Shown here: positions 24,026 through 33,570 of the stretch, piece by piece
Layout of the letters: every line of letters starts with the position of its first letter
How positions within the stretch are numbered: the stretch's first letter is position 1
Source of the DNA: an uncultured Brachyspira sp.
GTDB taxonomy: Bacteria; Spirochaetota; Brachyspiria; Brachyspirales; Brachyspiraceae
Reading direction: 5' to 3'
DNA length: 64,000 nucleotides
NCBI RefSeq assembly: GCF_944390845.1
Contig: NZ_CALXRM010000003.1
Location: forward strand, 1-64,000
Program-made: the position numbers and the translations under genes
Notes under the pieces: generated by a model
The model's input: the letters and a program-made list of their open reading frames with translations, nothing else
What the model was told of the DNA's origin: nothing
The model's database searches: none

Positions 24026-24522
24026 TAGTATTGTTTTTCTCTAAATATAAAATATATAGATGCAGAAAATATAAAGTTTACTATAATTCCTTTATAACTT
24101 CCTATAAATCCGGAACCCCAAGTATTTATATTTACATCAAATAAGAATGTTAATATAACAGATGAAAGTCTTGCTAAAACAAATGCAAATAAAGTAAGAA
24201 GTACGAATGGTATATTTTTATTTTTTAATAAACTTATTATAGAAGCAAATACCACACCTTCAAATATTAAGAAATATAATGTAGGAGGCATAGGCATATT
24301 TGTAAGAAAATAATTTATAATAGGTGAAACTACAGCAAGTGTTATTAAAAATATAGGATTTAATATATATGCTCCCAAGGATAAGGCAAAAAATATTGGG
24401 AGGAATTCTGTTCCTTTTAATCCGAAGTAATGAACTGCTATAGGGGAAACTAAACTTATTAATGAAAGAAGTACAAGCACTATAGCATTAATATTTGTTT
24501 TTTTTATAGATAAACTTGTCAT
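24025..24522 (-). CDS. Integral membrane protein, ECF S-component-like
   Basis: 165 residues with about five hydrophobic helices. The central PMPPTLYFLIFEGVVFASII stretch recalls substrate-binding S components of ECF vitamin transporters, but this is only a resemblance. Coupled to the PRTase gene by a one-base overlap, which would fit uptake of a base or vitamin precursor (inference). Confidence 0.5.
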   Translation of the reverse strand: MTSLSIKKTNINAIVLVLLSLISLVSPIAVHYFGLKGTEFLPIFFALSLGAYILNPIFLITLAVVSPIINYFLTNMPMPPTLYFLIFEGVVFASIISLLKNKNIPFVLLTLFAFVLARLSSVILTFLFDVNINTWGSGFIGSYKGIIVNFIFSASIYFIFREKQY

Positions 24523-24611
24523 AAAATAATCCTATAATATTTTTTTATTATTATACAAGACTATTTCAAATTGTCAAAATTTTTTATAATAGATTTATAA
24601 TCATTAAAATA

Positions 24612-25790
24612 TTATTCTTTTTTCTGTTCTATTTCTCTATATTTATCAAAATCTTTTTGAGCTTCTTCTATACGATTTAAACTTTTATTAATATTTCCTC
24701 TTACAAAATATATATACGGATCATTAGGATGTAATTCTATAATTTTATCAAAATCTTCAATGACTTCTTCACCATTGCTATTTTTTAATGCCATTTTAGA
24801 AAGTCCTCTATGATAATATGCTTGAGCATAATTAGGATCTAATTCTATAGCCTTATCAAAATCCTGAATGGCTTCTTCATTTCTATTTAGTACTAATTTA
24901 GCATGTCCTCTATATAGATATGGTTTTATATAATTAGGATCTAATTCTATAGCTTTATCAAAATCCTGAATGGCTTCTTCTATGTTATTGTATGCTAATT
25001 TTACGTTTCCTCTGTAAAAATAAAATTTTGCCTGATTAGGATCTAATTCTATGCCTTTATTAAAATCTTTTACCGCTTCTTCTACTTTTCCTGATACTAA
25101 TTCGCATACGCCTCTATATAAATATGATTTAACATGAGTTGCATTGATTTCTATAGCTTTACTAAATATTTCTATAGCATCTTCATATTTCTTTTCATTA
25201 TATGCATTAACACCTTCATCATAATATGCATCAAATGATTTTCCTGAATTACTTTCAGTTATTCTTTTATTAACCATTTCTAAATTTATTTTAGCTTCTT
25301 CATAATTAGGATTTAATTCTATAGCTTTTTTATAATCTTTAGCAGCATCTTCATAAAGATATAAATCTAATTTTAAATCTCCTCTATATTTATATAATTC
25401 TATTTTATATTTTTCGAATTCTTCATTTGACATATCTAATATTTTTTCTAATATTTGATAATACTTTATAGAATGTTTTGAGATATTATTGATTAATTTT
25501 CTATAATCAAATTTTTTCAATTTTATTATTTCTTTTTCTTTAATTATTGAAGCATCTGATATACTGTTGATGATATTTTCTAATTCTTTATTTAAATTTT
25601 CTATATATTTATTGAATTCATAAAAATCATTCAAATCTTTAAAATTTTCAATTTTAACATTTTCCAAATATTTATTGGCATTGTCAAGAAATTGTTTACT
25701 TTTTAAATCTTTTATAGATTCTGAAATATCTTTTAATCTTTTTTGGCATTTTTCAATATATCTTTTAAAAAAATAGTTTATAGATTCCAT
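24612..25790 (-). CDS. TPR-repeat protein
   Basis: 392 residues. The first 150 residues are a coiled-coil-rich region. From about 140 to the end there are roughly six TPR units of 34 residues, with the AIELDPNY..A consensus repeated (for example EEAIQDFDKAIELDPNY). No signal peptide. TPR proteins mediate protein contacts; the partner is unknown. The repeat units are close to one another in sequence, suggesting recent internal duplication. Confidence 0.9.
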   Translation of the reverse strand: MESINYFFKRYIEKCQKRLKDISESIKDLKSKQFLDNANKYLENVKIENFKDLNDFYEFNKYIENLNKELENIINSISDASIIKEKEIIKLKKFDYRKLINNISKHSIKYYQILEKILDMSNEEFEKYKIELYKYRGDLKLDLYLYEDAAKDYKKAIELNPNYEEAKINLEMVNKRITESNSGKSFDAYYDEGVNAYNEKKYEDAIEIFSKAIEINATHVKSYLYRGVCELVSGKVEEAVKDFNKGIELDPNQAKFYFYRGNVKLAYNNIEEAIQDFDKAIELDPNYIKPYLYRGHAKLVLNRNEEAIQDFDKAIELDPNYAQAYYHRGLSKMALKNSNGEEVIEDFDKIIELHPNDPYIYFVRGNINKSLNRIEEAQKDFDKYREIEQKKE

Positions 25791-25933
25791 ATAATATCCT
25801 CAGAATTATTTGCATAGTTTATTATAACATAAAAAAATAATATTATAAATATGAATTTAGTTGTTTGATTTATAATACAAATTAAATTATGTTTACTATT
25901 TTACATATAATACATATTTTTCTTAAATGAATA

Positions 25934-27076
25934 TTATGATATTACAGAGCTTATCCACTTTGAAAGTTCATCAGGTGTTATTGCTGCTACCTTAGCACCC
26001 ATTTTAGCAAATTTAGCTGCTGCTGTTTTATCATAACTGGCATCAGCATTATAATCCAGTGCCGGTAATATAAAAAGTTTGGATCTTGATTCTATTATAT
26101 CATTTGCTGAACCATACATATATTTATAATCATTACCGTCATACAAATCGCTTATAAGAAGCACAATAGTTTTATCAGGAACAGTTGTGATTTTTTTAGC
26201 ATATTCTAAAGCTTTGTATATATCAGTACCGCCTCCCAATTGTACTTTAAATAATATATCAATAGGGTCTTTGACATAATCTGATAAATCAACTATCGCT
26301 GTATCGAATATTATAAGTTTAATAGATAAGTATGGAAGATTTGAAAATATAGATGCCATTACTGATGAGTATATTATAGAATCAAACATAGATCCGCTTT
26401 CATCTATAAGTATTATTATATGCCAAGGATTATATTTCTTTATATTCTGATTGAAATATAATTTATCTACAAATATAGTTCTGTCTTCTACATTATAGTT
26501 TTTTAAATTGTTTCTAATTGTTTTTTTAATATCAAGATTTTTGAATATTTTATTTTGTGTGGTGGAGTTAGGAAGCTTTTTTCCGTAAAATACTTTTTTA
26601 ACATCGCTTTCTAATTTCTTTTTTAAATCATTAACAACTTTTCTTACAATCTCATAAGCTAACTTTTTAACGTTTCCGTCCATCATATCTTTGAATGTGA
26701 GAATATTTTTTAAAAGATCCATATTAGGCTCCATCTCTTTTAAAATATCCTCATTTGTAATCATTTCTGTTAGATTATATTTTTCTAATGCCTGATTCTG
26801 CATTATCTCTACAGTTTTTTTAGGGAATAATTTTTTTACTTTTGCAACCCAAGTAGGAACGGTTAATGTACTTTTTCCTCTTCCGCCTCTAGTTTTATCT
26901 TCTTTATCAAAATTAGCGTATCCTGATTCTTCGCTGTATTCTCTGTCATACAAGAATCCTAGAGCTTCATCTATTTCAGAATATTCATTATTTAATTGTA
27001 TATTATTTTCAGCGAAATTTCCTAATATAAGGCGCCATCTATTTAAATTGTTGTAATCTATATCTTTTTTATCCAT
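25934..27076 (-). CDS. VWA-domain protein
   Basis: 380 residues, no signal peptide. The C-terminal half is a von Willebrand A domain with an intact MIDAS motif (LIDESGSM, D225, S227, S229) and later acidic loops (GGGTDIYKAL, LLISDLYDG). The N-terminal half is helical and charged. This layout is like CoxE/YehP-type cytosolic VWA proteins that work with MoxR AAA ATPases; no such ATPase is next to it here. Confidence 0.85.
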   Translation of the reverse strand: MDKKDIDYNNLNRWRLILGNFAENNIQLNNEYSEIDEALGFLYDREYSEESGYANFDKEDKTRGGRGKSTLTVPTWVAKVKKLFPKKTVEIMQNQALEKYNLTEMITNEDILKEMEPNMDLLKNILTFKDMMDGNVKKLAYEIVRKVVNDLKKKLESDVKKVFYGKKLPNSTTQNKIFKNLDIKKTIRNNLKNYNVEDRTIFVDKLYFNQNIKKYNPWHIIILIDESGSMFDSIIYSSVMASIFSNLPYLSIKLIIFDTAIVDLSDYVKDPIDILFKVQLGGGTDIYKALEYAKKITTVPDKTIVLLISDLYDGNDYKYMYGSANDIIESRSKLFILPALDYNADASYDKTAAAKFAKMGAKVAAITPDELSKWISSVIS

Positions 27077-27206
27077 TCGCTTATGATATAAATAAAATTA
27101 TAAAAAAGCAACTATATTTATATTTTTTAATACAAAAATAATTTTGCAATAAAAATATATTAATTATAAAATATATAGAAACTATTAATAAAAAATAAAA
27201 ATAAAT

Positions 27207-28820
27207 ATGAATGAACATAACTCAAAGCAAAGATATTTAGGTGAATTCTATACGCCTCTTAGTTTTTCAAAAAAGTCTTTATCGTATATATATAATGTTA
27301 TTTCCAAAAAAGATTTAGAAAGCGGAAAATATAGAATATGGGATATGTCATGCGGAAAAGGAAATTTGGAATATTATTTTGATGAAGAAATTCACAAGTA
27401 TATATATATGTCTACCATAGATGATGAAGATATAGAATATTGCAAAGAACATTTTAAAAATGCATGTTTATTTCAGTATGACTATTTAAATGATGATATA
27501 GAAAATAATTCTTTATGCTATACAAAATTACCATCAAAGCTTATAGAAGATTTAAATAACAAAAATATAAAGTGGTTAGTTTTTATAAATCCGCCTTATG
27601 CTACAAGTCAAGTTGCAGGAGCAAACTCAAAAAGCAAAAAGAGTGTAAGCATAAGCAAGATAAGAGATATAATGCATAGTGAAAAATTAGGTGATGCTTC
27701 AAGAGAATTATATGCACAATTTATGTTTAGAATACATAAAGAGTTTGAAAATAAAAATGTTTATTTGGCAATATTTTCTAAAACTAATTATATTAAATAC
27801 AATAACAATGAAAAGTTTAGAGATAAGATTTGCAATTATAAATTTAAAAAAGGATTTATATTTTCATCTTCCAATTTTGATAATACTTCAAAAACAACTC
27901 CTTTCCCGGTTAGTTTTATTGTTTGGAAAATAGATAAAAAATCAAATATAAAAACGCAAAATATAATATTAGATGTATTAGATGATGAGGCTAATTTCTT
28001 ATACAAAAAAGATTATAATGTAGTTGATAGTAATAAGCTTCTTAATAAATGGATAAAGAGAGTAAAAACTTCTCAAACATTTGTGCCTTTATCATCAGCA
28101 ATAAAGGTGAGAACATCTGGAAAAGATATAAGGGATAAAGTATGCGAAGGTTTTATAGGTTCACTTATGAGCTGCGGAAGCGATTTACAGAAACAAAATC
28201 TAACGGCTATATTTTCCGCTCCTCAGGCATCGGCAGGTTCTTTATCTATAACTAGAGATAATTTTGAAAAGGCTATGATTATACATGCGGTAAGAAGATG
28301 CACAAAGGTTGATTGGCTTAATGGAAGCGATCAATTTTATATGCCTAAAAAAGAATTGGATAAAACTTTTATACTTGATTGTGTTGTTTGGTCTTCTTTT
28401 TCTACTTCCAATCAAAGTTCGGCTATGGATAATATTTTATATAAAAATAATTATTATAGAATAATAAATCATTTTTACCCTTTTGATTATAAAGAAGTAT
28501 ATTCAGGCTGCAGTTTATTTGAATATGATAATGAAAAAAGATTTGCATTTTTATATTTAGAAGAAAATAAAAAATATCTTTCAAAAGAGGCATTAGAATT
28601 GATTGAAGTTACTAAAGAGCTTTATAAGTTTTTTTATTCTAATATAGATAAAGTCAATATAGAAAAATTTAAAATATCTTTATGGGACAGCGGATTTTGG
28701 CAAATAAGAAAATCTTTAAAAGATGCAAAATTAGCTTCGGATATATTAAAATCGATTAAGAAAAAAAGAGAAGCTTTAAAGAAAAATATTTTAAAAGAGA
28801 TAGATAATTTCATAAGCTAA
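27207..28820 (+). CDS. Orphan N6-adenine DNA methyltransferase-like protein
   Basis: 537 residues. The SAM site (WDMSCGKGN, 45-53) and the catalytic NPPY motif (128-131) are those of gamma-type adenine methyltransferases. LGEFYTPLSFSKK at the N-terminus resembles the FYTP motif of type I/IIG methylases. The C-terminal half could be a recognition domain. No restriction subunit is beside it, so it may be a solitary methylase or a IIG-like enzyme lacking a visible nuclease motif. No clear ribosome site precedes the ATG. Confidence 0.8.
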   Translation: MNEHNSKQRYLGEFYTPLSFSKKSLSYIYNVISKKDLESGKYRIWDMSCGKGNLEYYFDEEIHKYIYMSTIDDEDIEYCKEHFKNACLFQYDYLNDDIENNSLCYTKLPSKLIEDLNNKNIKWLVFINPPYATSQVAGANSKSKKSVSISKIRDIMHSEKLGDASRELYAQFMFRIHKEFENKNVYLAIFSKTNYIKYNNNEKFRDKICNYKFKKGFIFSSSNFDNTSKTTPFPVSFIVWKIDKKSNIKTQNIILDVLDDEANFLYKKDYNVVDSNKLLNKWIKRVKTSQTFVPLSSAIKVRTSGKDIRDKVCEGFIGSLMSCGSDLQKQNLTAIFSAPQASAGSLSITRDNFEKAMIIHAVRRCTKVDWLNGSDQFYMPKKELDKTFILDCVVWSSFSTSNQSSAMDNILYKNNYYRIINHFYPFDYKEVYSGCSLFEYDNEKRFAFLYLEENKKYLSKEALELIEVTKELYKFFYSNIDKVNIEKFKISLWDSGFWQIRKSLKDAKLASDILKSIKKKREALKKNILKEIDNFIS

Positions 28821-29227
28821 GCTTTTAGGGTGCTGAATATATTTTTATACTTAATAAAAACTTGGGCGGGTGTGCTTTTTCTAATTAAGTAATAAAGTTA
28901 ATTTAAATTTTAAATTCAAAATAAAATAATATAATATAAAGGGCGGGGTATGTGAATAATTTTTTTAACTTAATTACATTATCCCACCCTATATCTTTTT
29001 AATATCATACTACAATTTTTAATCATTTTTTCTTTATAATTTTTTACTGTCATTTTAGCTGCCCACCCAAGATTTTTTTAAATTTATAGTTTATTTACCG
29101 CCCAATATAAGACATATAGTGTGTAAATTTTATAATAAATTTGAATTATCAAATAAAAAAATAATACGATAAATAATTATTAAGAGTATTTATGATAAAT
29201 GCAAGTAAAATTAATGGATAAAACAAA
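28821..29227. repeat. Intergenic region with CCGCCC/ACCGC repeat family pieces
   Basis: No gene in about 400 nt. On the minus strand 28860-28947 reads CCCCGCCCTTTA ... AAGCACACCCGCCCAAG, the same block as at 55.0 and 57.2 kb. On the plus strand 29058-29106 carries GCCCACCCAAG ... TTTACCGCCCA, a further copy. See the repeat family C finding. Confidence 0.65.
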
Positions 29228-30211
29228 ATGATAATAAATGAAGAATTAAAGCAAAAAATATTAAACAGATTTAAAAATAAAAAGATTGCAGTTTTACATG
29301 GCGGACAAAATGAAGAAAGAGAAGTTTCATTAAGAAGCGGACAGAATGTTTTCAAAGCATTAAGCAGTTTTGATGAACTTAAAGATAATTGTATTTTAAT
29401 TGATGTTCAGGATTCTTATGAATTAGTAAAAACTTTGAAAGAAGAAAAAGTTGAATACTGTTATAATATATTACATGGTACTTCAGGAGAAGACGGAACT
29501 ATTCAAGGACTTTTAGAAAGCCTTAATATTAAATATACAGGCGAAAATATATTGGTTAGTGCAGTTTGTATGAATAAAGTTTATACAAAAAGAATTTGGA
29601 AATCTTCAAATGTATCTACTTGTGACTTTATACTTCTTGAAGACATTAAAGAAATTAGCGAAAACGGTGTAAAAGATTCAAATACATCTTTTAATTTCCC
29701 AGTTATATTAAAGCCTATATCAAGCGGTTCAAGTGTTGGAGTATCATTAATAAAAAATAAAACTGAATTTGATAATGTATACAGTAAATTAGAAGATGTA
29801 AAAAATTATTTTCTAGAACCTTATATAAAGGGTAAAGAAATTACAGTAGGTTTAGTAAAAGAAGAAAACGGCATTTATGTATTTCCTATATTGGGCATTA
29901 ATCCTAAAAATGAAATATATGATTATGATGCTAAATATACACCAGGAAAAACTGAAATGGAAATGCCTGCTAAACTTTCAAAAGAGGTAGAAAATAAAGT
30001 AATAGAAACTTGTAGGAAAGCGTATACAGTTTTAGGCTGTGCAGGACTTTCAAGAATAGATGCCATAATAGGTGAGGATAATGAAGTTTATTTGATGGAA
30101 GTTAATACACAAGGCGGTATGACAGATACTTCAGATATACCAGAAATGGCAAAGCATATCAAAATGGAATTTAAATATCTTGTGTTATATATTTTAAGTC
30201 TCCTTAAATAA
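29228..30211 (+). CDS. ddl: D-alanine--D-alanine ligase
   Basis: 327-residue ATP-grasp enzyme that joins two D-alanines for the peptidoglycan stem. Motifs visible are VLHGGQNEEREVSLRSG, HGTSGEDGTIQGLLE, ILKPISSGSSVGV and the C-terminal VNTQGGMTDTSDIPEMAK. The last is usually N-T-x-P-G-M-T; here the proline is glycine. There is no clear ribosome site at this ATG. It converges on fbp and they share a terminator. Confidence 0.93.
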   Translation: MIINEELKQKILNRFKNKKIAVLHGGQNEEREVSLRSGQNVFKALSSFDELKDNCILIDVQDSYELVKTLKEEKVEYCYNILHGTSGEDGTIQGLLESLNIKYTGENILVSAVCMNKVYTKRIWKSSNVSTCDFILLEDIKEISENGVKDSNTSFNFPVILKPISSGSSVGVSLIKNKTEFDNVYSKLEDVKNYFLEPYIKGKEITVGLVKEENGIYVFPILGINPKNEIYDYDAKYTPGKTEMEMPAKLSKEVENKVIETCRKAYTVLGCAGLSRIDAIIGEDNEVYLMEVNTQGGMTDTSDIPEMAKHIKMEFKYLVLYILSLLK

Positions 30212-30223
30212 TATCTTTTTAAA

Positions 30224-30267
30224 AAGCAGCTTTATTTTTTTGAAAATAGAGCTGCTTATTTTTTATT
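30224..30267. terminator. Terminator between converging ddl and fbp
   Basis: AAGCAGCT at 30224-30231 pairs with AGCTGCTT at 30250-30257, followed by T-rich sequence on the plus strand and preceded by A-rich sequence, so it may work both ways. Confidence 0.8.
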
Positions 30268-30283
30268 TATTTTCGTTAAGAAA

Positions 30284-32230
30284 TTATTTTATTTTTTCTT
30301 TTACAATACCGCTTCTGTATGCATCTAAAAGTTCAAGCAAATCATCTATACGTTTTGAAATATCTTTTCCTATATCAGTTTCTCCTACAGTAATTCTAGT
30401 TATGAAACGTTCTACTATTATAGATTTAGGACTTAATCTAAAACCAGATTCTACAACTTCAGCAAATGGCCTATGCTCTGCTATAAGCATCATATTTGAA
30501 TTTGATATTAAAGTATATCCTCCAATTCCAGTGCTTTTATGATAAGCCTTTGAAAGACCGCCGTCTATAACTAAAAGTATTCCTCCTCCTTTTATAGGAC
30601 TTTCTCCTTTATGAGTTTTTACAGGAACATGCCCATTAACAATATGAGATTTATCAATATCTAAATCAAATTCTTTTAATATATTCTGACAGTATTCTTT
30701 ATGGTCTATATGATAGTAGTATGGATTATAATTTTCTTTATGAGTTTCTTTATCTTCTATAAAGTACCTTTCAAAAGTAGTCATCTTATTTTTACCAAAT
30801 AAAGGAGATTTAGGACCGCACCATAAATACCAGCAATAGTCAAGAGCATTTAATTGTTCTTCGCTTCCTGCTTCACAATAGAACGCTTTTCTAACTTTAT
30901 CTTCTACTTGATTTAAATATTTTTTACCTGATAAATATTGACCGTCTATATAAACATCATCAAAAGTTCCATCATCTTTTGTAGGTATGCATCCATGATA
31001 TAGAAGATTGCCGTTAAATATTTTATATATTCCTCCTTTGGCATATATATAATTTACATGCTTTTGAAGTGTTGGACTATTTACGAATGAAAATGCCAAA
31101 GTTTGTATTAATGTATTTTCTCCATCACTTAATTCAAAAGGATTATTTTTATCTATTGTAGGGAAGTTTTTATCTTTAAGCTCATAAGTTTTTCCATTTA
31201 TAGTGATTGTTCCATTATCATAATTTATTTTGTCAAGTAATATTCTATCGTCCATACTATAATTAGGGTGCCTTTTTATAAGCTGGCATTCTAATTTGAA
31301 TTGTATTATTGATATAGCCTTATGCATTTTAGCAGCTAAATCTTTATCAACTTCATCATAAATATTTTTGTCTAATGTATTTGGTTTGAATACTTCGCAA
31401 GGATCATCTTTATAAACATCATTGGCAAATGAAGATAATGATCTTAAATTTATTCCGTAGCTATATTCAAGTAAATCAAAATTATTGTATCTTATAGCCA
31501 AACGCACAGCATTAGCCACACATATTAAACTTCCTTTAGCAGCACCAAGCCAATGTATATCATGATTACCCCAAGCAATATCAACCTCATTAAAAGTCAT
31601 TATGCTTTCCATAACTTTATCAGGGTGAGGGCCTCTGTCGTAAATATCTCCTACTATATGAAGCCTATCAACACTGCATTGACGTATTAGCTGACATAAT
31701 GCTATTATAAATTTATCTGCGGCAGATATTTCTATAATTGAGTTTATTATAGAAAAATAGTAATTCTCTTTATTTTCTTCAGAATCAGTTTGAAGAAGCT
31801 CATCTAATATATATGCAAAGTTGGCAGGCATTTTCTTTCTAATTTTAGACCTTGTATATTTGCTAGTAACGAGTTTGCATATTCTTATAAGTCTGTATAT
31901 GGTAATACGGCACCAATCAGCAAAATCATTTTCATTTGATTTTTTTTTATTTATTAAGTTTTTTGTATCTACTATTAATATTTGAAGTTCAACTCTTTCA
32001 TGTTCAGGCAAAGTGTTTTTAAACAGCAATTCTATTTTTTCTCTAATAACCCCAGAAGAAGTTCCAAGTAAATATTCAAAACCATCAGATTCGCCATGTA
32101 TATCGCTTAAGAAGTATTCAGTACCTTTTGGAAGTTTGGAAATGGCTTTTAAATTGATTATTTCTACAGAAGCATCATCTATTGTAGGGTATTTTTTTGA
32201 TAATAATTCTAAATAATCTCTATCTCTCAT
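30284..32230 (-). CDS. fbp: Fructose-1,6-bisphosphatase class III
   Basis: About 648 residues, the length of the class III (Firmicute-type) enzyme, which dephosphorylates fructose 1,6-bisphosphate in gluconeogenesis. The metallophosphoesterase motifs are intact: FLSDIHGESDGFE, HIVGDIYDRGPHPD and WGNHDIHWLGA, with C-terminal NGHVPVKTHKGESPIKGGG. The start at MRDRDYLELL follows AGGAG at proper spacing; a TTG two codons upstream is less likely. Confidence 0.95.
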   Translation of the reverse strand: MRDRDYLELLSKKYPTIDDASVEIINLKAISKLPKGTEYFLSDIHGESDGFEYLLGTSSGVIREKIELLFKNTLPEHERVELQILIVDTKNLINKKKSNENDFADWCRITIYRLIRICKLVTSKYTRSKIRKKMPANFAYILDELLQTDSEENKENYYFSIINSIIEISAADKFIIALCQLIRQCSVDRLHIVGDIYDRGPHPDKVMESIMTFNEVDIAWGNHDIHWLGAAKGSLICVANAVRLAIRYNNFDLLEYSYGINLRSLSSFANDVYKDDPCEVFKPNTLDKNIYDEVDKDLAAKMHKAISIIQFKLECQLIKRHPNYSMDDRILLDKINYDNGTITINGKTYELKDKNFPTIDKNNPFELSDGENTLIQTLAFSFVNSPTLQKHVNYIYAKGGIYKIFNGNLLYHGCIPTKDDGTFDDVYIDGQYLSGKKYLNQVEDKVRKAFYCEAGSEEQLNALDYCWYLWCGPKSPLFGKNKMTTFERYFIEDKETHKENYNPYYYHIDHKEYCQNILKEFDLDIDKSHIVNGHVPVKTHKGESPIKGGGILLVIDGGLSKAYHKSTGIGGYTLISNSNMMLIAEHRPFAEVVESGFRLSPKSIIVERFITRITVGETDIGKDISKRIDDLLELLDAYRSGIVKEKIK

Positions 32231-32320
32231 AAACAACTCCTAAAATACTATATAATAAGTAGTATATAAAAAATATATACAAAATCTATTAAATTAATGA
32301 AAATAAATTTAATAAACTTA

Positions 32321-32348
32321 TTGACAAAAAATTATATTATTATATAAT
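32321..32348 (+). promoter_or_regulatory. Promoter of the tRNA cluster
   Basis: TTGACA at 32321-32326 and TATAAT at 32343-32348 with a 16-bp spacer, 15 nt before the first tRNA. Good consensus, and the position fits. Confidence 0.75.
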
Positions 32349-32362
32349 AACATCAAACTTTC

Positions 32363-32436
32363 CGGGATGTAGCGCAATTGGTTAGCGCACCTGCTTTGGG
32401 AGCAGGGGGCTATGAGTTCGAGTCTCGTCATCCCGA
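32363..32436 (+). tRNA. tRNA-Pro (TGG)
   Basis: Cloverleaf with acceptor CGGGATG/CATCCCG, anticodon stem CCTGC/GCAGG and loop TTTGGGA (anticodon TGG), T-loop TTCGAGT. The 3' CCA is not encoded. Confidence 0.95.
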
Positions 32437-32438
32437 AT

Positions 32439-32512
32439 GCGCTAGTAGCTCAATTGGATAGAGCAACTGCCTTCTAAGCAGTAGGTTACAGGTTCGATTC
32501 CTGTCTGGCGCG
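32439..32512 (+). tRNA. tRNA-Arg (TCT)
   Basis: Acceptor GCGCTAG/CTGGCGC (one G-T pair), anticodon stem ACTGC/GCAGT and loop CTTCTAA (anticodon TCT), T-loop TTCGATT. It begins 2 nt after the tRNA-Pro. CCA is not encoded. Confidence 0.95.
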
Positions 32513-32515
32513 TAT

Positions 32516-32540
32516 AAGGGCTTAATCAAGCTCTTTTTTA
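32516..32540 (+). terminator. Terminator after tRNA-Pro/tRNA-Arg
   Basis: AGGGCTT pairs with AAGCTCT around AATC (one G-U pair), followed by T6. This would separate tRNA-His from the first two tRNAs. Confidence 0.65.
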
Positions 32541-32551
32541 TTACTAAAAAC

Positions 32552-32626
32552 GGCGAATGTAGCTCAGTTGGTTAGAGCGCCAGATTGTGGATCTGGATGT
32601 CGCGGGTTCAAGTCCCGTCTTTCGCC
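32552..32626 (+). tRNA. tRNA-His (GTG)
   Basis: Acceptor GCGAATG/CTTTCGC with one mismatch, plus the extra G at position -1 (32552) facing C73 (32626), the identity element of tRNA-His. Anticodon stem CAGAT/ATCTG, loop TGTGG with anticodon GTG. Confidence 0.93.
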
Positions 32627-32728
32627 CTTCTTCTTTTATTCCAATTCATATATTTCAATTACTATCTTGATATTTCCTTATATTAGTATACCATATTATA
32701 TATAACATATAATACGGAGGGCATTGGT

Positions 32729-33448
32729 ATGAGAAAAATGAAAAGATTATTATTGATAGCTGCAGCATTATTAATAACCAATATTAGTGTATTTGCAGCA
32801 AGCGGTTTTGAAGCTATTGTTAATGTGCCTTTAGGTTTATCTGTTGGAATACCTACTGGAACTTATGAAGCTATTGATCTTGGTAGTATGCCAGGTTTTG
32901 ATTCTGGGGTAACAGCTCAGCTTGGATATATGATAGGTATTGGTAAAATAGGTGTAAGTATTTTAGGCGAACTTGGATATAGTTATGATAGTTATAGATA
33001 TTATTATAGCGAAGAATTAGTAAACTTTGCTAAAATAAAAACTACAAGAAGTTTATATACTCATAGTTTCCAAATAGGTTTGCTTCCTAAAATAAATATA
33101 GGACAGTTTGCTATAGGTGTAGGTGCCGGAGTAAAAATACCAGTGTCAGGATATACTATTTCTAAAGTAGAAGGTTCAGTAGCAGGAGTTGAGGGAAGTT
33201 CTTCTTCTGGAAAAACAGAATTTAAAAGAAAAGATATAGAAAAAATGGATAGAAATGTTATACCATATATGAAGGTTACTTTTGATTATTCATTCTTCTT
33301 TGGAAATAAAATGGCTCTTAATGTAGGTGCATATTTGGGATACGATTTCGGACTTGCTGAAAAAAGCTATATAGACAATGAATATACAGGTGTTGATAGT
33401 TTTGATATAGGACTACAATTAGGTTTAAGATTTGCTCCTAAACTATAA
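32729..33448 (+). CDS. Outer-membrane beta-barrel protein, paralogue 1
   Basis: 239 residues with a clear signal peptide (KMKRLLLIAAALLITNISVFA, cut before ASGFEA). The rest alternates in the way of an 8-10 strand barrel and ends in an aromatic/hydrophobic strand (IGLQLGLRFAPKL), typical of outer-membrane insertion. It is strongly similar to the next gene, with SGFEAIVNVPLGLS and YTHSFQIGLLPKINIG shared. GGAGGG precedes the ATG by 8 nt. Specific function unknown. Confidence 0.85.
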   Translation: MRKMKRLLLIAAALLITNISVFAASGFEAIVNVPLGLSVGIPTGTYEAIDLGSMPGFDSGVTAQLGYMIGIGKIGVSILGELGYSYDSYRYYYSEELVNFAKIKTTRSLYTHSFQIGLLPKINIGQFAIGVGAGVKIPVSGYTISKVEGSVAGVEGSSSSGKTEFKRKDIEKMDRNVIPYMKVTFDYSFFFGNKMALNVGAYLGYDFGLAEKSYIDNEYTGVDSFDIGLQLGLRFAPKL

Positions 33449-33470
33449 ACTTAAATAAATTTAAAAGTGA

Positions 33471-33507
33471 AAGAATCTATCAATAAATATTGATAGGTTC
33501 TTTTTTA
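33471..33507 (+). terminator. Rho-independent terminator between the two barrel genes
   Basis: AAGAATCTATCAAT pairs with ATTGATAGGTTCTT, followed by T. It makes the two paralogues separate, or partly separate, transcripts. Confidence 0.85.
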
Positions 33508-33570
33508 TATGACAATATCTGTTCTATATTGTTATATAAATATAGAATAAAATTTATTAAAGGAGAATAT

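Noticed and set aside
33490-33570. Extended N-terminus for the second barrel protein
   Set aside because: It would put 27 residues before a textbook signal peptide and cover the terminator; AAAGGAG marks ATG 33571.
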